Below the pieces are notes generated by a model, which did not search any database, was not told the origin of the DNA, and saw only the letters and a list, made by a program, of their open reading frames with translations. 64,000 bases of DNA from Colletes latitarsis. Taxonomy: Eukaryota; Arthropoda; Insecta; Hymenoptera; Colletidae. The translations under genes were made by a program, and so were the position numbers. Below are positions 1-13,900 of this stretch, one piece after another (position 1 is the first letter of the stretch; each line of letters begins with the position of its first letter). The stretch covers positions 22,757,672-22,821,671 of the forward strand of contig NC_135134.1 of assembly GCF_051014445.1 (NCBI RefSeq), in the 5' to 3' direction.

Positions 1-779
1 AGACGTAACCCAGACCTAACCGGTATTATCCTCTAAAATATTAATCGCAACCAGGTTGAAATGACTGTTTCGGTGGGATACCACATTACTACGTGATCCA
101 AACCAGAAAAAACCCAGGATCTGGCCAACGAGAATGAGAAAAATGCGAAAGTATGAGCCAGATTATTGCAAATACCAGACCTAACACAAACCTTACCGGC
201 GTTATCCTCTAAATTATTTATCGCAAGCAGGTTTAATTGACTGTTTCAGTGTGGTATCACTTTACTTCGTGATCCAAACCAGAAAAAGGACAGGATCTAG
301 CCATTCAAGTATGCGAAAAATGCGAAAGTATGAGGAAGATGATTGCAAATACCAGACGTAACCCAGACCTAACCGGTGTTATCCTCTAAAATATTGATCG
401 AACCCAGGTTGAATTGACTATTTCAGTGTGATACCAGTTTAATACGTGATCCTAACCAGAAAAAAACACAGGATCTGGCCAACAAGTATGCGAAGGATGC
501 GAAAGTATGAGGCAGATGATTGCAAATACCAAAACTAACCCAGACATAACCAGCGTTATCCTCTAAAATATTAATCGCAACCAGGTTTAATTGACTGTTT
601 CAGTGTGGTACCACTGTACTACGTGATCGAAACCAGAAAAAGGACAGGATCTTGCCAACAAGTATGCGAAAAATGCGAAAGTTTGAGCCAGATGATTGCA
701 AATACCAGACGTAACCCTGACATAACCGGTATTATCCTTTAAAATATTAATCGCAACCAGGTTGAAATGACTGTTTCGG

Positions 780-791
780 TGTGGTACCACA
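780..791. other. 12-bp perfect dyad TGTGGTACCACA (one example of a recurrent element)
   Basis: TGTGGTACCACA is its own reverse complement, and most monomers in both superfamilies carry it or its 10-bp core GTGGTACCAC, centred on a KpnI site (GGTACC). Frequent variants break one arm: 'ggtaccact', 'ggtaccgca', 'gggaccaca', 'gggataccaca' and 'ggtacgaca'. By established work on centromeric satellites, short dyad symmetries are a recurring property of satellites that lack CENP-B boxes. Any function in this array is inference. Confidence 0.6.
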
Positions 792-839
792 TTACTACGT
801 GATCCAAACCAGAAAAAACCCAGGATCTGACCAACAAGT

Positions 840-857
840 ATGCGAAAAATGCGAAAG
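840..857. other. 9-bp direct repeat atgcgaaaa/atgcgaaag (one example of the most conserved block)
   Basis: Two adjacent 9-bp words differing only in the last base form 'atgcgaaaaatgcgaaag'. The block is kept in most monomers of A and B, while the bases immediately to its right ('tatgagcc', 'tatgaggc', 'tacgagcc') vary by subtype. Strong conservation of one internal block against drift elsewhere is what a protein-binding site or a preferred nucleosome position would give. Homogenisation alone could also produce it. Confidence 0.5.
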
Positions 858-3800
858 TATGAGCCAGATGATTGCAAATACCTGAACTAACCCAGACATA
901 ACCAGCGTTATCCTCTAAAATATTAATCGGAACATGGTTTAATTGACTGTTTCAGTGTGGTACCACTGTACTACGTGATCGGAACCAGAAAAAGGACAGG
1001 ATCTGGCCAATAAGTATGCGAAAAATGCGAAAGTATGAGCCAGATGATCGCAAATACCTGAACTAACCCAGACATAACCAGCGTTATCCTCTAAAATATT
1101 AATCGGAACAAGGTTCAATTGACTGTTTTTGTGTTGTACCACTTTACTACGTGATCCAAACCAGAAAAAGGACAGGATCTGGCTATTTAAGTATGCGAAA
1201 AATGCGAAAGTATGAGCCTGATGGTTGCAAATACCAGAACTACCCCAGACATAACTCGCGTTATCCTATAAAATATTCATCGCAACCAGGTTTAATTGGC
1301 GGTTTCAGTATGGTACCACCCTACTACGCGATCCAAATCAGAAAAGGCCCAGGATCTGGCCATTCAAGTATGCGAAACGTGTGAAAGTACGAGCCTGATG
1401 ATTGCAAATACCAGAACTATCCCAGACATAACAGGCGTTATCCTATAAAATATTAATCGCAACTAGGTTTAAATGACTGTTTCGGCGTGGTACGACATTA
1501 CTACGTGATCCAAACCAGGAATAACCCAGGATCTGACCAACAAGTATGCGAAAAATGCGAAAGTATGAGCCAGATGATTGCAAATACCAGACCTAACACA
1601 AACCCATACGGTGTTATCCTCTAAAGCATTGATCAAATCCTGGTTTGATTGACGGTTTCAGTGTGTACCACATTACTACGTGATTCAAATCAGAAAAAGC
1701 CCAGGATCTGGCCAACAAGAATGAGAAAAATGCGAAAGCATGAGCCAGATGATTACAAATACCAGACCTAACACCTGAGATAACCGGCGTTGTCCTCTAA
1801 AATATTAAACGGAACCAGGTTTAATTGACTGTTTCGGTGTGGAACCACATTTCTACGTGATCCAAACCTGAAAAAGCCCAGGATCTGGCCAATCAAGTAT
1901 GCAAAAATTGCGAAAGTATGAGGCAGATTATTGCAAATACCAGACGTAACCCAGACCTAACCGGTATTATCCTCTAAAATATTAATCGCAACCAGGTTGA
2001 AATGACTGTTTCGGTGGGATACCACATTACTACGTGATCCAAACCAGAAAAAAACCCAGGATCTGGCCAACAAGTATGCGAAGGATGCGAAAGTATGAGG
2101 CAGATGATTGCAAATACCAAAACTAACCCAGACATAACCCGCGTTATTGTCTAAAATATTAATCGGAACAAGGTTTAATTGACTGTTTCACTGTGGTACC
2201 ACTTTACTACGTGATCCAATCCAAAAAAAGCCCGGAATATGGCCATTCAAGTATGCGAAATATGCGAAAGTATGAGGTAGATGACTGCAAATACCAGACG
2301 TAACCCAGACATAACCGGTGTTATCCTCTAAAGTCTTGATCAAATCCAGGTTTAATTGACTGTTTCGGTGTGGTACCACATTACTGCGCGATCCAAATCA
2401 CAAAAGAACCGGGATATGGCCATTCAAGTATGCGAAAAATGCGAAAGTATGAGCTAGATGATGGCAAATACCATACCTAACCCAGACATAACCGGCGTTA
2501 TCCTCTAAAATATTAATCGCAACCACGTTGAAATGACTGTTTCGGTGTGGTACCATATATATACGTGATCCGAACCAGAAAAAACCCTGGATCTGACCAA
2601 CAAGTATGCGAAAAATGCGAAAGTATGAGCCTGATGATTACAAATACCAGACCTAACCCAGGCACAACCAGCGTTATCCTCTAAAATATTAATCGCAACC
2701 AGGTTTAATTGACTGTTTCAGTGTGGTACCACTGTACTACGTGATCGAAACCAGAAAAAGGACAGGATCTGGCCAATAAGTATGCGAAAAATGCGAAAGT
2801 ATGAGGTAGATGACTGCAAATACCATAACTAACCCAGACATAACCGGCGTTATCCTCTAAAATATTAATCCCAACCAGGTATAATTGACTGTTTCGGTGT
2901 GGGACCACGTTACTACGTGATCCTGACTAGAAAAAAACTCAGGATCTTGCCAACAAGTATGCGAAAAATGCGAAAGTATGAGCTAGATGATGGCAAATAC
3001 CATACCTAACCCAGACATAACCGGCGTTATCCTCTAAAGTATTAATCCCAACCAGGTATAATTGACTGTTTCGGTATGGGACCACATTACTACGTGATCC
3101 TGACTAGAAAAAAACTCAGGATCTTGCCAACAAGTATGCGAAAAATGCGAAAGTTTGAGCCAGATGATTGCAAATACCAGACGTAACCCAGACCTAACCG
3201 GTATTATCCTCTAGAATATTAATCGCAACCAGGTTGAAATGACTGTTTCGGTGGGATACCACATTACTACGTGATCCGAACCAGAAAAAACCCTGGATCT
3301 GACCAACAAGTATGCGAAAAATGCGAAAGTATGAGCCAGATGATTGCAAATACCAGACCTAACATAAACCTATACGGTGTTATCCTCTAAAGCATTGATC
3401 AAATTCTGGTTTGATTGACGGTTTCAGTGTGGTACCACATTACTACGTGATTCAAGTTAGAAAAAGCCCAGGATCTGGCCAACAAGAATGAGAAAGATGC
3501 GAAAGTATGAGCCAGATGATTACAAATACCAGACCTAACCCAGAGATAACCGGCGTAATCCCCTGAAATATTAATCGGAACCAGGTTTAATTGACTGTTT
3601 CGGTGTGGTACCACATTACTACGTGATTCAAATCAGAAAAAGCCCAGGATCTGGCCAACGAGAATGAGAAAAATTCGAATGTATGAGGCAGATGATTGCA
3701 AATACCAGACCTAACCCAGACATAACCAGCGTTATCCTCTAAAATATTAATCGCAACCAGGTTGAAATGACTGTTTCGGTGTGGTACCACATTACTACGT

Positions 3801-4729
3801 GATCCAAACCAGAAAAAACCCAGGATCTGACCAACAAGTATGCGAAAAATGCGAAAGTATGAGCCAGATGATTGCAAATACCTGAACTAACCCAGACATA
3901 ACCAGCGTTATCCTCTAAAATATTAATCGGAACATGGTTTAATTGACTGTTTCAGTGTGGTACCACTGTACTACGTGATCGGAACCAGAAAAAGGACAGG
4001 ATCTGGCCAATAAGTATGCGGAAAATGCGAAAGTATGAGCCAGATGATCGCAAATACCTGAACTAACCCAGACATAACCAGCGTTATCCTATAAAATATT
4101 CATCGCAACCAGGTTTAATTGGCAGTTTCAGTGTGGTACCACCCTACTACGCGATCCAAATCAGAAAAGGCCCAGGATCTGGGCATTCAAGTATGCGAAA
4201 CGTGTGAAAGTACGAGCCTGATGATTGCAAATACCAGAACTATCCCAGACATAACAGGCGTTATCCTATAAACTATTAATCGCAACTAGGTTTAAATGAC
4301 TGTTTCGGCGTGGTACGACATTACTACGTGATCCAAACCAGGAATAACCCAGGATCTGACCAACAAGTATGCGAAAAATGCGAAAGTATGAGCCAGATGA
4401 TTGCAAATACCAGACCTAACACAAACCCATACGGTGTTATCCTCTAAAGCATTGATCAAATCCTGGTTTGATTGACGGTTTCAGTGTGTACCACATTACT
4501 ACGTGATTCAAATCAGAAAAAGCCCAGGATCTGGCCAACAAGAATGAGAAAAATGCGAAAGCATGAGCCAGATGATTACAAATACCAGACCTAACCCAGA
4601 GATAACCGGCGTTGTCCTCTAAAATATTAAACGGAACCAGGTTTAATTGACTGTTTCGGTGTGGAACCACATTTCTACGTGATCCAAACCTGAAAAAGCC
4701 CAGGATCTGGCCATTCAAGTATGCGAAAA

Positions 4730-5171
4730 ATGCGAAATAATGAGCTAGATGGTGGCGAATACCACACCTAACCCAGACATAACCGGCGTTATCCTATAAA
4801 ATATTAATCGCAACCAGGTTTAATTGACTGTTTCATTGTTGTACCAGATTGATACGTGATCTTATCCAGAAAAAGACCAAGGATCTGGCCAACAAGTATG
4901 CCAAAAATGCGAAAGTATGTGGAAGATGATTGCAAATTACCAGACGTAACCCAGACCTAACTGGTGTTATCCTATAAAATATTCATCGCAACCAGGTTTA
5001 ATTGGCGGTTTCAGCGTGGTACCACACTACTACGTTATTCAAATCAGAAAAAGCGCAGGATCTGGCCAACAAGTATACCGAAAATGCGAAAGTATGAGCC
5101 TGATGATTGCAAATACCAGAACTATCCCAGATATAACAGGCGTTATCCTATAAAATATTAATCGCAACTAG
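4730..5171 (+). repeat. 2.5-monomer module, repeated 885 bp downstream (left member)
   Basis: This ~440-bp module includes the unusual marks 'ggcgaataccacaccta', 'tgttgtaccagattgata', 'tatgccaaaaatgcg' and 'tacgttattcaaatcag'. It recurs at about 5615-6056, offset 885 bp (5 x 177). There are a few substitutions (for instance 'tagatggtggcg' against 'tagatggcggcg'). Downstream of the module the two members go into different monomers ('ctaggtttaattgac' against 'ctaggtttaaatgac'). Both members are inherited in the second 6886-bp unit, so this duplication is older than that one. Confidence 0.8.
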
Positions 5172-5614
5172 GTTTAATTGACTGTTTCGGTGTGGAACCA
5201 CATTTCTACGTGATCCAAACCTGAAAAAGCCCAGGATCTGGCCATTCAAGTATGCAAAAATTGCGAAAGTATGAGGCAGATTATTGCAAATACCAGACGT
5301 AACCCAGACCTAACCGGTATTATCCTCTAAAATATTAATCGCAACCAGGTTGAAATGACTGTTTCGGTGGGATACCACATTACTACGTGATCCAAACCAG
5401 AAAAAACCCAGGATCTGGCCAACGAGAATGAGAAAAATGCAAAAGTATGAGCCAGATTATTGCAAATACCAGACCTAACCAAGATATAACCGGGGTTATC
5501 CTCTAAAATATTAATCGCAATCAGGTTTAATTGACTGTTTCAGTGTGGTACCACATTACTACGTGATCCTAACGAGAGAAAAACCCAGGATCTGGCCATT
5601 CAAGTATGCGAAAA

Positions 5615-6056
5615 TTGCGAAAGAATGAGCTAGATGGCGGCGAATACCACACCTAACCCAGACATAACCGGCGTTATCCTATAAAATATTAATCGCAACC
5701 AGGTTTAATTGACTGATTCATTGTTGTACCAGATTGATATGTGATCTTATCCAGAAAAAGACCAAGGATCTGGCCAACAAGTATGCCAAAAATGCGAAAG
5801 TATGTGGAAGATGATTGCAAATTACCAGACGTAACCCAGACCTAACTGGTGTTATCCTATAAAATATTCATCGCAACCAGGTTTAATTGGCGGTTACAGC
5901 GTGGTACCACACTACTACGTTATTCAAATCAGAAAAAGCGCAGGATCTGGCCAACAAGTATACCGAAAATGCGAAAGTATGAGCCTGATGATTGCAAATA
6001 CCAGAACTATCCCAGATATAACAGGCGTTATCCTATAAAATATTAATCGCAACTAG
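5615..6056 (+). repeat. 2.5-monomer module (right member)
   Basis: This is the second member of the 885-bp-spaced pair described at 4730. The left part lies in a different monomer context ('cgaaagaatgagctag' here against 'cgaaataatgagctag' there), which shows independent substitutions since the duplication. Confidence 0.78.
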
Positions 6057-7059
6057 GTTTAAATGACTGTTTCGGCGTGGTACGACATTACTACGTGATC
6101 CGAACCAGAAAAAACCCTGGATCTGACCAACAAGTATGCGAAAAATGCGAAAGTATGAGCCAGATGATTGCAAATACCAGACCTAACATAAACCTATACG
6201 GTGTTATCCTCTAAAGCATTGATCAAATTCTGGTTTGATTGACGGCTTCAGTGTGGTACCACATTACTACGTGATTCAAGTCGGAAAAAGCCCAGGATCT
6301 GGCCAACAAGAATGAGAAAGATGCGAAAGTATGAGCCAGATGATTACAAATACCAGACCTAACCCAGAGATAACCGGCGTTATCCCCTGAAATATTAATC
6401 GGAACCAGGTTTAATTGACTGTTTCGGTGTGGTACCACATTACTACGTGATTCAAATCAGAAAAAGCCCAGGATCTGGCCAACGAGAATGAGAAAAATTC
6501 GAATGTATGAGGCAGATGATTGCAAATACCAGACCTAACCCAGACATAACCAGCGTTATTCTCTAAAATATTAATCGCAACCAGGTTTAATTGACTGTTT
6601 CAGTGTGGTACCACTGTACTACGTGATCGAAACCAGAAAAAGGACAGGATCTGGCCAATAAGTATGCGAAAAATGCGAAAGTATGAGGTAGATGACTGCA
6701 AATACCATAACTAACCCAGACATAACCGGCGTTATCCTCTAAAATATTAATCCCAACCAGGTATAATTGACTGTTTCGGTGTGGGACCACGTTACTACGT
6801 GATCCTGACTAGAAAAAAACTCAGGATCTTGCCAACAAGTATGCGAAAAATGCGAAAGTTTGAGCCAGATGATTGCAAATACCAGACGTAACCCTGACCT
6901 AACCGGTATTATCCTTTAAAATATTAATCGCAACCAGGTTGAAATGACTGTTTCGGTGTGGTACCACATTACTACGTGATCCAAACCAGAAAAAACCCAG
7001 GATCTGACCAACAAGTATGCGAAAAATTCGACAGTATGAGCCAGATGATTGCAAATACC

Positions 7060-7235
7060 AGAACTAACCCAGACATAACCAGCGTTATCCTCTAAAATAC
7101 TAATCGGAACCAGGTTTAATTGACTGACTCGGTGTGGTACCGCAATACTACGTGATCCAAACCAGAAAAAGTCCAGGATCTGGCCAACAAGTATGCGAAA
7201 AATGCGAAAGTACGAGCCAGATGAGGGCAAATACC
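7060..7235 (+). repeat. B-type monomer embedded in the A array (copy 1)
   Basis: This 176-bp monomer carries the superfamily-B set: 'aatactaatcggaacc', 'gtggtaccgca', 'gccaggatctggcc'-like core, and 'gtacgagccagatgagggc'. That combination is otherwise seen only right of 49.7 kb, for example near 57.12-57.23 kb. The flanking A sequence on both sides matches a paralogous block at about 21.43-22.35 kb (offset 14426-14427). That paralogue has an ordinary A monomer at this place. The B-specific tract therefore starts near 7100 and ends near 7230. Confidence 0.8.
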
Positions 7236-7966
7236 AGACGTAACCCAGACCTAACCGGTATTATCCTCTAAAATATTAATCGCAACCAGGTTGAAATGAC
7301 TGTTTCGGTGTGGTACCACATTAATACGTGATCCTAACCAGAAATAAACCAAGGATCTGGCCATTCAAGTATGCGAAAAATGCGAAAGTATGAGCCTGAT
7401 GATTGCAAATACCAGTCGTAACCCAGACCTAACCGGTGTTATCCTCCAAAATATTAATCGGGACAAGGTTTTATTGACTACTTCAGTGTGGTACCACACT
7501 AAAGACGTGATCCAAACCAGAAAAAAACCCAGGATCTGGCCAACTAGTATGCGAAAGATGCGAAAGTATGAGGCAGATGGTTGCAAATACAAGACAAAAC
7601 ACAAACCTTACCGTTGTTATCCTCTAAAATACTAATCAAAACCAGGTTTAAATGACTGTTTCAGTATGGTACCACATCACTACGTGACCCATACCAGAAA
7701 AAGCCCAGGATCTGGCCATTCAAGTATGCGAAAAGTGCGAAAGTATGAGCTAGATGATGGCAAATACCATACCTAACCCAGACATAGCCGGCGCTATCCT
7801 CTAAAATATTAATTACAACCAGGTATCATTGACTGTTTCGGTGTGGGACCACATAACTACGTGATCCTGACTAGAAAAAAATCAGGATCTTGCCAACAAG
7901 TATGCGAAAAATGCGAAAGTTTGAGCCAGATGATTGCAAATACCAGACGTAACCCAGACCTAACCG

Positions 7967-10900
7967 GCGTTATCCTCTAAAATATTAATCGGAACAAGGT
8001 TTAATTGACTGTTTTTGTGTTGTACCACTTTACTACGTGATCCAAACCAGAAAAAGGACAGGATCTGGCTATTTAAGTATGCGAAAAATGCGAAAGTATG
8101 AGCCTGATGGTTGCAAATACCAGAACTACCCCAGACATAACTCGCGTTATCCTATAAAATATTCATCGCAACCAGGTTTAATTGGCGGTTTCAGTATGGT
8201 ACCACCCTACTACGCGATCCAAATCAGAAAAGGCCCAGGATCTGGCCATTCAAGTATGCGAAACGTGTGAAAGTACGAGCCTGATGATTGCAAATACCAG
8301 AACTATCCCAGACATAACAGGCGTTATCCTATAAAATATTAATCGCAACTAGGTTTAAATGACTGTTTCGGCGTGGTACGACATTACTACGTGATCCAAA
8401 CCAGGAATAACCCAGGATCTGACCAACAAGTATGCGAAAAATGCGAAAGTATGAGCCAGATGATTGCAAATACCAGACCTAACACAAACCCATACGGTGT
8501 TATCCTCTAAAGCATTGATCAAATCCTGGTTTGATTGACGGTTTCAGTGTGTACCACATTACTACGTGATTCAAATCAGAAAAAGCCCAGGATCTGGCCA
8601 ACAAGAATGAGAAAAATGCGAAAGCATGAGCCAGATGATTACAAATACCAGACCTAACACCTGAGATAACCGGCGTTGTCCTCTAAAATATTAAACGGAA
8701 CCAGGTTTAATTGACTGTTTCGGTGTGGAACCACATTTCTACGTGATCCAAACCTGAAAAAGCCCAGGATCTGGCCAATCAAGTATGCAAAAATTGCGAA
8801 AGTATGAGGCAGATTATTGCAAATACCAGACGTAACCCAGACCTAACCGGTATTATCCTCTAAAATATTAATCGCAACCAGGTTGAAATGACTGTTTCGG
8901 TGGGATACCACATTACTACGTGATCCAAACCAGAAAAAAACCCAGGATCTGGCCAACAAGTATGCGAAGGATGCGAAAGTATGAGGCAGATGATTGCAAA
9001 TACCAAAACTAACCCAGACATAACCCGCGTTATTGTCTAAAATATTAATCGGAACAAGGTTTAATTGACTGTTTCACTGTGGTACCACTTTACTACGTGA
9101 TCCAATCCAAAAAAAGCCCGGAATATGGCCATTCAAGTATGCGAAATATGCGAAAGTATGAGGTAGATGACTGCAAATACCAGACGTAACCCAGACATAA
9201 CCGGTGTTATCCTCTAAAGTCTTGATCAAATCCAGGTTTAATTGACTGTTTCGGTGTGGTACCACATTACTGCGCGATCCAAATCACAAAAGAACCGGGA
9301 TATGGCCATTCAAGTATGCGAAAAATGCGAAAGTATGAGCTAGATGATGGCAAATACCATACCTAACCCAGACATAACCGGCGTTATCCTCTAAAATATT
9401 AATCGCAACCACGTTGAAATGACTGTTTCGGTGTGGTACCATATATATACGTGATCCGAACCAGAAAAAACCCTGGATCTGACCAACAAGTATGCGAAAA
9501 ATGCGAAAGTATGAGCCTGATGATTACAAATACCAGACCTAACCCAGGCACAACCAGCGTTATCCTCTAAAATATTAATCGCAACCAGGTTTAATTGACT
9601 GTTTCAGTGTGGTACCACTGTACTACGTGATCGAAACCAGAAAAAGGACAGGATCTGGCCAATAAGTATGCGAAAAATGCGAAAGTATGAGGTAGATGAC
9701 TGCAAATACCATAACTAACCCAGACATAACCGGCGTTATCCTCTAAAATATTAATCCCAACCAGGTATAATTGACTGTTTCGGTGTGGGACCACGTTACT
9801 ACGTGATCCTGACTAGAAAAAAACTCAGGATCTTGCCAACAAGTATGCGAAAAATGCGAAAGTATGAGCTAGATGATGGCAAATACCATACCTAACCCAG
9901 ACATAACCGGCGTTATCCTCTAAAGTATTAATCCCAACCAGGTATAATTGACTGTTTCGGTATGGGACCACATTACTACGTGATCCTGACTAGAAAAAAA
10001 CTCAGGATCTTGCCAACAAGTATGCGAAAAATGCGAAAGTTTGAGCCAGATGATTGCAAATACCAGACGTAACCCAGACCTAACCGGTATTATCCTCTAG
10101 AATATTAATCGCAACCAGGTTGAAATGACTGTTTCGGTGGGATACCACATTACTACGTGATCCGAACCAGAAAAAACCCTGGATCTGACCAACAAGTATG
10201 CGAAAAATGCGAAAGTATGAGCCAGATGATTGCAAATACCAGACCTAACATAAACCTATACGGTGTTATCCTCTAAAGCATTGATCAAATTCTGGTTTGA
10301 TTGACGGTTTCAGTGTGGTACCACATTACTACGTGATTCAAGTTAGAAAAAGCCCAGGATCTGGCCAACAAGAATGAGAAAGATGCGAAAGTATGAGCCA
10401 GATGATTACAAATACCAGACCTAACCCAGAGATAACCGGCGTAATCCCCTGAAATATTAATCGGAACCAGGTTTAATTGACTGTTTCGGTGTGGTACCAC
10501 ATTACTACGTGATTCAAATCAGAAAAAGCCCAGGATCTGGCCAACGAGAATGAGAAAAATTCGAATGTATGAGGCAGATGATTGCAAATACCAGACCTAA
10601 CCCAGACATAACCAGCGTTATCCTCTAAAATATTAATCGCAACCAGGTTGAAATGACTGTTTCGGTGTGGTACCACATTACTACGTGATCCAAACCAGAA
10701 AAAACCCAGGATCTGACCAACAAGTATGCGAAAAATGCGAAAGTATGAGCCAGATGATTGCAAATACCTGAACTAACCCAGACATAACCAGCGTTATCCT
10801 CTAAAATATTAATCGGAACATGGTTTAATTGACTGTTTCAGTGTGGTACCACTGTACTACGTGATCGGAACCAGAAAAAGGACAGGATCTGGCCAATAAG

Positions 10901-13900
10901 TATGCGGAAAATGCGAAAGTATGAGCCAGATGATCGCAAATACCTGAACTAACCCAGACATAACCAGCGTTATCCTATAAAATATTCATCGCAACCAGGT
11001 TTAATTGGCAGTTTCAGTGTGGTACCACCCTACTACGCGATCCAAATCAGAAAAGGCCCAGGATCTGGGCATTCAAGTATGCGAAACGTGTGAAAGTACG
11101 AGCCTGATGATTGCAAATACCAGAACTATCCCAGACATAACAGGCGTTATCCTATAAACTATTAATCGCAACTAGGTTTAAATGACTGTTTCGGCGTGGT
11201 ACGACATTACTACGTGATCCAAACCAGGAATAACCCAGGATCTGACCAACAAGTATGCGAAAAATGCGAAAGTATGAGCCAGATGATTGCAAATACCAGA
11301 CCTAACACAAACCCATACGGTGTTATCCTCTAAAGCATTGATCAAATCCTGGTTTGATTGACGGTTTCAGTGTGTACCACATTACTACGTGATTCAAATC
11401 AGAAAAAGCCCAGGATCTGGCCAACAAGAATGAGAAAAATGCGAAAGCATGAGCCAGATGATTACAAATACCAGACCTAACCCAGAGATAACCGGCGTTG
11501 TCCTCTAAAATATTAAACGGAACCAGGTTTAATTGACTGTTTCGGTGTGGAACCACATTTCTACGTGATCCAAACCTGAAAAAGCCCAGGATCTGGCCAT
11601 TCAAGTATGCGAAAAATGCGAAATAATGAGCTAGATGGTGGCGAATACCACACCTAACCCAGACATAACCGGCGTTATCCTATAAAATATTAATCGCAAC
11701 CAGGTTTAATTGACTGTTTCATTGTTGTACCAGATTGATACGTGATCTTATCCAGAAAAAGACCAAGGATCTGGCCAACAAGTATGCCAAAAATGCGAAA
11801 GTATGTGGAAGATGATTGCAAATTACCAGACGTAACCCAGACCTAACTGGTGTTATCCTATAAAATATTCATCGCAACCAGGTTTAATTGGCGGTTTCAG
11901 CGTGGTACCACACTACTACGTTATTCAAATCAGAAAAAGCGCAGGATCTGGCCAACAAGTATACCGAAAATGCGAAAGTATGAGCCTGATGATTGCAAAT
12001 ACCAGAACTATCCCAGATATAACAGGCGTTATCCTATAAAATATTAATCGCAACTAGGTTTAATTGACTGTTTCGGTGTGGAACCACATTTCTACGTGAT
12101 CCAAACCTGAAAAAGCCCAGGATCTGGCCATTCAAGTATGCAAAAATTGCGAAAGTATGAGGCAGATTATTGCAAATACCAGACGTAACCCAGACCTAAC
12201 CGGTATTATCCTCTAAAATATTAATCGCAACCAGGTTGAAATGACTGTTTCGGTGGGATACCACATTACTACGTGATCCAAACCAGAAAAAACCCAGGAT
12301 CTGGCCAACGAGAATGAGAAAAATGCAAAAGTATGAGCCAGATTATTGCAAATACCAGACCTAACCAAGATATAACCGGGGTTATCCTCTAAAATATTAA
12401 TCGCAATCAGGTTTAATTGACTGTTTCAGTGTGGTACCACATTACTACGTGATCCTAACGAGAGAAAAACCCAGGATCTGGCCATTCAAGAATGCGAAAA
12501 TTGCGAAAGAATGAGCTAGATGGCGGCGAATACCACACCTAACCCAGACATAACCGGCGTTATCCTATAAAATATTAATCGCAACCAGGTTTAATTGACT
12601 GATTCATTGTTGTACCAGATTGATATGTGATCTTATCCAGAAAAAGACCAAGGATCTGGCCAACAAGTATGCCAAAAATGCGAAAGTATGTGGAAGATGA
12701 TTGCAAATTACCAGACGTAACCCAGACCTAACTGGTGTTATCCTATAAAATATTCATCGCAACCAGGTTTAATTGGCGGTTACAGCGTGGTACCACACTA
12801 CTACGTTATTCAAATCAGAAAAAGCGCAGGATCTGGCCAACAAGTATACCGAAAATGCGAAAGTATGAGCCTGATGATTGCAAATACCAGAACTATCCCA
12901 GATATAACAGGCGTTATCCTATAAAATATTAATCGCAACTAGGTTTAAATGACTGTTTCGGCGTGGTACGACATTACTACGTGATCCGAACCAGAAAAAA
13001 CCCTGGATCTGACCAACAAGTATGCGAAAAATGCGAAAGTATGAGCCAGATGATTGCAAATACCAGACCTAACATAAACCTATACGGTGTTATCCTCTAA
13101 AGCATTGATCAAATTCTGGTTTGATTGACGGCTTCAGTGTGGTACCACATTACTACGTGATTCAAGTCGGAAAAAGCCCAGGATCTGGCCAACAAGAATG
13201 AGAAAGATGCGAAAGTATGAGCCAGATGATTACAAATACCAGACCTAACCCAGAGATAACCGGCGTTATCCCCTGAAATATTAATCGGAACCAGGTTTAA
13301 TTGACTGTTTCGGTGTGGTACCACATTACTACGTGATTCAAATCAGAAAAAGCCCAGGATCTGGCCAACGAGAATGAGAAAAATTCGAATGTATGAGGCA
13401 GATGATTGCAAATACCAGACCTAACCCAGACATAACCAGCGTTATTCTCTAAAATATTAATCGCAACCAGGTTTAATTGACTGTTTCAGTGTGGTACCAC
13501 TGTACTACGTGATCGAAACCAGAAAAAGGACAGGATCTGGCCAATAAGTATGCGAAAAATGCGAAAGTATGAGGTAGATGACTGCAAATACCATAACTAA
13601 CCCAGACATAACCGGCGTTATCCTCTAAAATATTAATCCCAACCAGGTATAATTGACTGTTTCGGTGTGGGACCACGTTACTACGTGATCCTGACTAGAA
13701 AAAAACTCAGGATCTTGCCAACAAGTATGCGAAAAATGCGAAAGTTTGAGCCAGATGATTGCAAATACCAGACGTAACCCTGACCTAACCGGTATTATCC
13801 TTTAAAATATTAATCGCAACCAGGTTGAAATGACTGTTTCGGTGTGGTACCACATTACTACGTGATCCAAACCAGAAAAAACCCAGGATCTGACCAACAA

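Larger units (their letters stand above)
1..1080 (+). repeat. Right part of a longer A block, repeated at 44374
   Basis: This stretch is collinear with 44374-45453 at an offset of 44373 bp. I noticed only a handful of substitutions, for example 'gaaatgactg' here against 'gaaatggctg' near 44434, 'ccggcgtt' against 'ccgtcgtt', and 'gtatcactttacttcg' against 'gtaccactttactacg'. Its monomers around 100-500 also recur near 28.46-28.85 kb and 34.97-35.36 kb. It leads without any break into the 6886-bp unit. Confidence 0.85.
1081..7966 (+). repeat. 6886-bp higher-order unit, copy 1 (39 monomers)
   Basis: This segment is repeated directly in tandem at 7967-14852 with a constant offset of 6886 bp, which is 39 monomers at 176.6 bp. 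The left limit is set where similarity begins at 'gcgttatcctct' (1081 and 7967), and the right limit where copy 1 runs into 'ccggcgtt' but copy 2 into 'ccggtatt'. By eye I found only two mismatches: c1116 against t8002, and t5605 against a12491. The breakpoints fall at the same phase of the monomer, as expected for in-register unequal exchange. An assembly duplication would look the same. Confidence 0.92.

Noticed and set aside
390..415. Minus-strand GGGTTCGATC, resembling the tRNA T-loop/B box, in the 'gatcgaacccagg' monomer subtype
   Set aside because: No matching A box, no cloverleaf and no acceptor stem. It comes from a single-monomer variant ('gatcgaaccc' in place of 'aatcgcaacc').
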